Assembly: GCF_947179165.1 (NCBI RefSeq)
Contig: NC_077242.1
Coordinates: forward strand, 744,001 to 808,000
Reading direction: 5' to 3'
Length of the DNA: 64,000 bases
Origin: Solanum dulcamara
Taxonomy: Eukaryota > Streptophyta > Magnoliopsida > Solanales > Solanaceae
Of the stretch, positions 57,777-64,000 are shown in pieces. The notes beneath the pieces are model-generated. The model was given only the letters and a program-made list of their open reading frames with translations. It had not been told where the DNA came from and did not search any database. The translations under genes and the position numbers were made by a program. Every line of letters starts with the position of its first letter. Position 1 is the stretch's first letter.

Positions 57777-60700
57777 ATGAACAAGAAAAAGCTCAAACTT
57801 CTTCTTTCTCTCTTTGCTCTCAATTCAATCACTCTTTATCTCTACTTTTCTTCATACCCAGATCATTTCCGTCACAAATTCCTCCAAAACCACCACATCA
57901 CTACCGGAAACCGCTTTTCTTCATCGGAAAATCACCCAAATTTCCATTCCTCAGTCTCTTCCCAATCCAAACCATGGCCCATCTTGCCTTCTTACCTCCC
58001 TTGGTCTCAGAACCCCAATGTTGCTTGGAGATCCTGTGAGGGTTATTTCGGAAATGGGTTTACTCGCAAAATCGATCTTCTCAAAACCCCGCCGGAGATT
58101 CACCGGCAATTGGGTGAAAACAGAAATTCCGGCGGAGGAGGAGGGTGGTTTAGGTGTTTTTTCAGTGAGACATTGCAGAGTTCGATTTGTGAAGGAGGGG
58201 TAATACGGATGAATCCGGAGAAAATTTTGATGTCTAAAGGAGGAGAGAAATTGGAAAAAGTAATTGGTAGGAGAGAAGAAGAGGAGCTACCCTTTTTTAA
58301 AAATGGAGCTTTTGAAATAGAGGTTAATGAAAGAACAAAAATTGGGAAAAAATTAGCTGATGAAAAATTCTTGAATGAATACTTACCTGAAGGTGCAATC
58401 TCAAAGCACACTATGAGGGAATTAATCGATTCTATTCGATTGGTTGGTGCCAATGAATTTCACTGTTCTGAGGTTTGATTTTTGAATTTTGTTTGATTTG
58501 ATATTAAAGTTTTGATCTTTGAGAATGTTGGTAGATATGGAGTACAATAATGGATTTTCTTTGATCTGTTTAATGAAGATTGTCTTATCTAATTGTTGCT
58601 TTAGAAAAGTATCTCAGTGTTATAAATATGGTTTATATGTGTCATTAGAGATAACATCAGTTAATTAACTTTTGGATTATGGTTGAATTTCATTTGATCA
58701 TATTACTTATAAAGTGGTCATTTTGAAATGTTTCACTAAAGATTTTGTTGAGATTTTAGAGCTTATCTATAGGTGTAAATGTAGTTTGGATTTGAATATG
58801 TTAAATTTGAATACATAAATGTTATCAAATTTATGGACCTCGAAAAGTATTCAGTGTCAGTAATTAACCACCTTAAGTTGGCAGGAAATGGTCAGTGTAT
58901 GTGATAGAAGGTGAATCCTATATCTTTTGATGTCCAACATAAAGAAAATTAGTTAATTTACGTGTTTTCCCTTTCCCTTTCTTAATTTTGAATTTTACTC
59001 TATTGATTCCTTTGTCTGAGATACTCAAAAGTGAACAGTAGACAGATTTAGCTATAGCAAAAAATGAAGCAAGCCATGTTTTCTACTTTCATCTCTTTAT
59101 TTCCATCTTACAAACGGAATATGGTAGCATTTGTCTGAGCTGGTCAGCTTTATTCCTGTAATGCTTCATAACTAATTTGAGTAAATGCCTTTTGAAGCTT
59201 TGATGACTATTGACTTGATTTGACGTTGTCTCAAACATTGCTTCTATGTTAGCAGCAACTTATGTCTAGGAGGAAATCTGTACCAGACAGGGGACCTTTC
59301 ACTTGGTTATTAGCTACTCAAAGTTCCAGTATTACCAGTTAATTTTAGATCTTCGCCGTGGTATCTTTTAAAGTTTAATCAAAATCCAAAGCACTTCTGT
59401 GCACTAACAAGAGGAATACATGAAGGGTGTAGCATTGTTAGGTTATGTTACCTTATCCACTAATGAAAGAGAACTAACTGAAATGATGATAAGTGGTCTT
59501 ATATTTGCCGGGGACTGGTTTAGATTGCTCATGCTTGGAATATTTCCGAGATGAAATTTTTTCAGTTTTTTATGTGCTTATCAGAAAATCATCCTTGCTA
59601 GATGTCAATGTTCAAGCAACCATGTAAGGAAGCTCCTCCTTTTATTCATGAAATCTTTCCACAATCGATGCCTTACATTGCTGACAACTTTCTAATTTTT
59701 ATTTCAGTGGATTGAGGAGCCATCACTTTTGATTACACGATTTGAGTATGCAAACCTTTTCCACACAGTTACTGATTGGTATAGTGCATACGCGGCATCC
59801 AGAGTCACTGGCTTGCCCAGTCGGCCACATTTGGTTTTTGTAGATGGCCATTGTGAGGTACGTCTGAAAGTATTGTTGACTATGGCATGCTGCATTGTTC
59901 TGTGTCATGGATGAATGTGAATTCAGTAACTATTTGGTCGTCTTAATCCCGAGTTTCCCTTTGTTTCAGCTTTCTATTTGACACAATGATTAACTCAGTA
60001 CCTAGTTGTTGCAATTGGCTCATTCTTACTTCTATTTACGTGTCACTATATATTTGAATGGTTCCTTGGTGGTCAAAAGAAGTTTTGTTACGAAAAAAGT
60101 TAGCAATGATTTCATTTCTGGCACAATTTATTGTTACCTTAACCCCCGTCTTGAAAATTCCCTCCTGTTGCATAATTAAATGGGACTAACGTACATAGCC
60201 ACTACTTTCATGTGTTGAAAGCTCTTTCACTCAATTACTGTAATCTTGATGAATTTTACTTGGCTAAGATTGTTTTGTGGGCGTGCTTGATTTATCTTCA
60301 AATTCAGTTTCTTCATGTTATTCTTTTGAATAATTGTTTTTACTTTTTACCCTTTTCTGTTTGGAAATAAAAATCAGACACAATTGGAGGAAACATGGAG
60401 AGCACTGTTTTCAAGCCTCACTTATGCTAAAAACTTTAGTGGTCCGGTTTGTTTCCGCCATGCCATTCTCTCGCCGTTGGGATATGAAACTGCCCTGTTT
60501 AAGGGACTTTCAGAAATTATAGATTGTAATGGAGCTCCTGCCCATGATTTGTGGCAAAATCCCAATGATAGAAAAACTGCACGGTTATCCGAGTTTGGAG
60601 AGATGATCAGAGCAGCCTTTGGATTTCCTGTGGATAGACAGAACATCCCAAGGACAGCCACTGGCCCTAATGTCCTCTTTGTTAGACGTGAGGATTATTT

Positions 60701-61100
60701 AGCTCACCCACGTCATGGTGGAAAGGTACAGTCTAGGCTTAGCAATGAACAACAGGTATTTGATTCCATAAAGAGCTGGTCCTTGAACCACAGAGAGTGC
60801 AAATTAAATGTGATTAACGGATTATTTGCCCACATGTCCATGAAAGAGCAAATTCGAGCAATCCAAGATGCTTCTGTTATTATTGGTGCTCATGGAGCAG
60901 GTCTAACACACATTGTTTCTGCAGCACCAAAAGCTGTAATACTAGAAATTATAAGCAGTGAGTATAGGCGCCCCCATTTTGCTCTGATCGCACAATGGAA
61001 AGGATTGGAGTACCATCCCATATATTTGGAGGGGTCTTATGCAGACCCTCCAGTCGTGATCGACAAGCTCAGCAGCATTTTGAAGAGTCTTGGCTGCTAA
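57777..61100 (+). CDS. XYLT: N-glycan beta-1,2-xylosyltransferase (GT61, 3 exons)
   Basis: Exons 57777-58472, 59708-59857, 60378-61100; 522 residues (Arabidopsis XYLT about 534). It transfers xylose from UDP-xylose to the core mannose of N-glycans in the Golgi. A short cytoplasmic Lys-rich start is followed by a signal-anchor helix (about 8-26), a variable stem and a GT61/DUF563 catalytic domain. Recognisable parts are LPSYLPWSQNPNVAWRSCEGYFGNG near the stem end, FEYANLFHTVTDWYSAY in exon 2, and IIGAHGAGLTH in exon 3, the most conserved GT61 motif. Three exons fit plant XYLT genes. Intron 1 (58473-59707) and intron 2 show nothing else clear. Identification is strong. Confidence 0.94.
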
Positions 61101-62871
61101 ATTTGCTCGACAGTTTGATCAATTTGGCTTTTCTTGAAAAGACTGAATCTTGGAGCCTGAGAATCGTGTAAAATATGTTTCATGTGCAGTTCTACAGTCA
61201 ATTGCTGCAATCTTGATCCTCAATCTGGTTTTCATAAGTTTCACAGGTTCTGGCAGTTACTAATTTAAAAGTCCTCTCAGTTATAGACCATCAGAACGAA
61301 TTGTAATGGTGAGCTCATGGAAGAGCATATTCTTTATCGTGTAAGATTACAAGTCACACGCGACACACACATCTGTAAATCAGATTAGGTTGGTATTCCT
61401 TGCAATTCATTGTCAATTGTTTTCCACAATTATTATCTTTTTGTTCTGGGAAGAGGAAGATTAACAAACATGTTGAAGTAGCAGATTAACAAGAACGTCC
61501 ATATGGTGTTCAGTGAGGATATGGTTGTAACCAAACAAAAGAAATGAGAATTTGAACAGAGATTTTTCACGTATTTTTAGCTCTCTGTCTATGTTGTTCT
61601 CTTAACCCGTTCTTTAGTGTTCTTCAGGTTGTACATGTAGCATATGTTCTTATTTTTCAGACCTTTATGTGGACATTCATCATGCCTTCACAAATAACTT
61701 TTTCTTCCTGTAGTTGTGCTTGAATTAAAGGAGAGTCTTGGAGAAACTGTAAAGTTGTTACCAAGTCACATTTTCAAGCTGTGAATTCAGCTGTTGATGT
61801 TTGTCTGTACGTTAGGCTGCCTACATTACATTGTTATGGCGCACGGCTCATCTCTTGAGCCTGCTGAACGTGGGATGCTTCTTGCACGGAGCTATCCTTT
61901 CAATGTTTTCCTTGAAATATACTTAAATCCACCTGATAGAGAGCAACGTCATTTTTGAAAACGCCTTCCAAGAACAGGACTACCCGGCCAAACGTCTGAG
62001 AAGTATGTAATCAAAGTCCTATAAAGAATTTGAAATTTACTAGTTTTTATTGCAATCTCGAATTAATATACAAGAGTGATTAAATTTATAATTAAATATT
62101 TATAGATATATAGTGGATTTTTATTCATTAGGTTTGAGCAAAAGTTATTGGCATGTTTATTCTTTCTTTTATTCATATGGTTCTTTTAGTACTTTTTAAA
62201 TTTCTATATATCAGCACTTGGTACGTAAATTAGATACACCGTCAAAGCGCTTGAAACCTCTTTGAAACTTCTTTATAATGATGTCGTTTAAGGGTTAAAT
62301 AATCCGTTGAGCCTAAATAATAGGTGCTTATTTATCCTAAAAACAGAAACCACATCCGATCCGAGTCCTAATTTTCTTGGACTCCTAATAATATTAAGGG
62401 AGAACATTGATATTATCTCAAAAAAAGTTTACTTACTAATCTTTTATTAAAAAAAATAAAATTGTATTATCTAAGTAAGAGGGAAAAAAGGGTTAAAAAA
62501 TTTTTAAAAAATTAAAAATTTGCAGAAAACAGATATATGCAAAAGTGCAAAGATTATCGTTGGAGGAGAAGGAGGGTGATGAGTTTTTTTTTTCCAATTT
62601 TAGCAAATATCCAATGTGAAATCTGACATCATTCCAAATTCTCCTCTGATTCTGATTCTGATTTTGAATTGTTTCCATAATAAATATTTTTATTAAAAAA
62701 AACTTTTCCTTGTTGTATTATGTTTTAGTTATCAGATTTCTGTAAATGGCATTGCCATTGCCGTTTTTCCTTACCCTATCTCTCCCAAATTGCAAAAAAG
62801 TGTATTATTGCTCGTATACACGTTCAAATTTACCGCTCCCCATCATAGCATTGTGAGTTCTGTAATTCACA
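61101..62871. other. Intergenic region between XYLT and the MO25-like gene
   Basis: XYLT 3' UTR, a SINE fragment (listed), AT-rich DNA, then the leader of the next gene. A short frame at 62493-62678 has no domain. Confidence 0.5.
61812..61900 (+). mobile_element. SINE 3' fragment
   Basis: Contains TTAGGCTGCCTACATTACAT, GCCTGCTGAACGTGGGATGC and TTGCACGGAGCTATCCTTT, the 3' half of TS-like Solanaceae SINEs. No head is seen. Confidence 0.55.
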
Positions 62872-64000
62872 ATGCCGATTCCGGCGACCCAAATCGCAGG
62901 ATTAGCGAATGGGGTAAATGGATCTATGAAAGTTAAATCATCCAATAATTTGAAGAAATTGTTTACTAAGGCATTCCGTTCCGCCGGTGTTAAGTCCATA
63001 TTCAAATCCAAGGCTAAACGTAAGCCTCCTGCTGAAGTTGTTCGTCGGGTGAGATTCTTGTTAGAGGCTGTGGATTCTCTTGACGACGATGTTGATCCCA
63101 ATCATTTTGACAAGGTGATTACTAATTGCTTTCGAAATGCATTTATTTTGGTTTATTACTTGAATTCTTATTTTTTGGGGCATGGGGATTAGTAATTAGG
63201 GTCATTTGGTAGCTGGATAAAAAATAAGTTATTCATGTATTAATTTCAATATAAATTATACGACGTTTGGTACATAGATAGGAAATAAGTTATTCATGTA
63301 TAAAATTAATAATACAACGTTTGGTTAACAATTTAGAAATCCGTATAACTAATACATGTATATAAGTTATGAGGAAATCTATGTGTTATTTTATGCAGGT
63401 TAGAAGATGGAATAGCTAATACATAAATAAATAATTCATGCATAATTATTACCTGTATAAAATAATACATAGATTAAATCATAACTAAATTCCTACATTA
63501 TTAATATTTGCATAACTCTAACCAGTTACAAAACGACCCCTAGGCCATAATATTCCGACTATGACATTCACATGCATGCTTTTTCATAAAATTTGGATTT
63601 TTACTCTCTCATGATGCATAATGCTTTTCAGATGCAAGAACTGGATTCTCTTTTACATGAGCTGAAATCAATACTGTACGGGAGTAATGAATGTGAACCT
63701 GCTGTTGAAGCATGCTTGCAATTGACTCAGGAGTTTTTTCGAGATAATACATTTCGTCTCATCATTATTTGTCTTCCTAAATTTAACTTGGAGGTGAGTA
63801 TTTATATATTTGATTCTTTTAAGAGCTAAGCTTCAAGATCTTACTACTCTAGAATCTGCATCACTTTTAGAAGTACTCTAAGCATTCTACCATCCGTTGT
63901 CTCTAGTTAAAGGATGTTTCACCTTGTTCTATTGCCCAAACTTATTACCAAAATGATCATTCTTTTCTAAGGCTCGTAAAGATGTCACACGAATTGTGGC
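62872..64000 (+). CDS. MO25-like protein, 5' part (cut by window edge)
   Basis: Exons 62872-63114, 63632-63793, and 63972 to the window end. MO25 proteins are armadillo-like scaffolds that bind and activate STE20-type kinases. Family matches are [57 protein letters not shown] and ARKDV. The protein begins MPIP like other MO25s, but about 35 extra residues (Lys/Ser-rich) lie between that and the FKSK motif. The next ATG, at codon 19, is a possible alternative start. The remaining repeats are beyond the window. Confidence 0.85.
63196..63543. mobile_element. Tourist-like MITE in MO25 intron 1
   Basis: Element about 63199-63540 with ends GGGTCATTTGGTAGC and, reversed, GGGGTCGTTTTGTAAC. It shares ACTAATACATGTATA and TTTATGCAGGTTAGAAG blocks with the element at 42114, so they belong to one family. 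The flanking TTA and TAG do not match cleanly. Confidence 0.7.

Overview
This window is plant nuclear DNA, most likely from the nightshade family and probably a Solanum (tomato or potato type). The evidence is AT-rich intergenic sequence, split genes with GT..AG introns, tRNA-derived SINEs whose tails end in TTG repeats, many Stowaway- and Tourist-like MITEs, and a Ty1/copia retrotransposon. Proteins match plant families closely. No bacterial-type operon, CRISPR array or viral genome is present. Gene identities come from reading the translations and recalling families; no database search was run.

Layout. At 0.6-2.7 kb lies a WNK11-type kinase gene (+) whose start codon appears to be a separate tiny coding exon. 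At 4.5-9.95 kb is one complete but defective Ty1/copia element with 99% identical LTRs, a target duplication and an unusual primer-binding site. At 11.1-11.4 kb is a SINE with a perfect 16-bp target duplication, followed by a short LRR receptor pseudokinase gene (+, 11.7-13.5 kb). A C2-domain gene (-, 14.3-15.6 kb, 5'-UTR exons to about 17.4 kb) follows. From 17.6 to 25.6 kb the DNA is gene-poor and AT-rich and holds a 1-kb element with long terminal inverted repeats, a GC-richer island, a Stowaway MITE and microsatellites. At 25.9-32.1 kb is a 16-exon kinesin-12-like gene (+), and at 33.2-36.3 kb a Tim17/Tim22/Tim23-family gene (+).

From 37.1 to 41.1 kb lie two tandem HMA-fold genes (+) with identical intron phases, both lacking the metal-binding cysteines but keeping a C-terminal CaaX box. 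A four-exon LOG/'lysine decarboxylase' gene (-) spans 41.7-45.7 kb with MITEs in its introns. At 46.4-48.7 kb is the 40S ribosomal protein eS8 gene (+). From 48.7 to 53 kb there are several MITEs, a 1.65-kb inverted-repeat element with palindromic minisatellites, and a LINE remnant. Pirin (+) is at 53.1-55.5 kb with one probable GC-AG intron, N-glycan beta-1,2-xylosyltransferase (+) at 57.8-61.1 kb, and the first exons of an MO25-like gene (+) run off the right edge.

These genes do not form a pathway; they are independently transcribed housekeeping and signalling genes. The order WNK11, C2 protein, kinesin-like, Tim17-family, xylosyltransferase recalls the Arabidopsis At5g55500-At5g55560 neighbourhood, so the window looks like an ancient syntenic block expanded by transposable elements. 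I found no clearly new biological system. The most unusual observations are the copia primer-binding site that mirrors the anticodon arm of tRNA-Ile, the noncanonical LTR ends, the altered kinesin motor, and the cysteine-less HMA pair.
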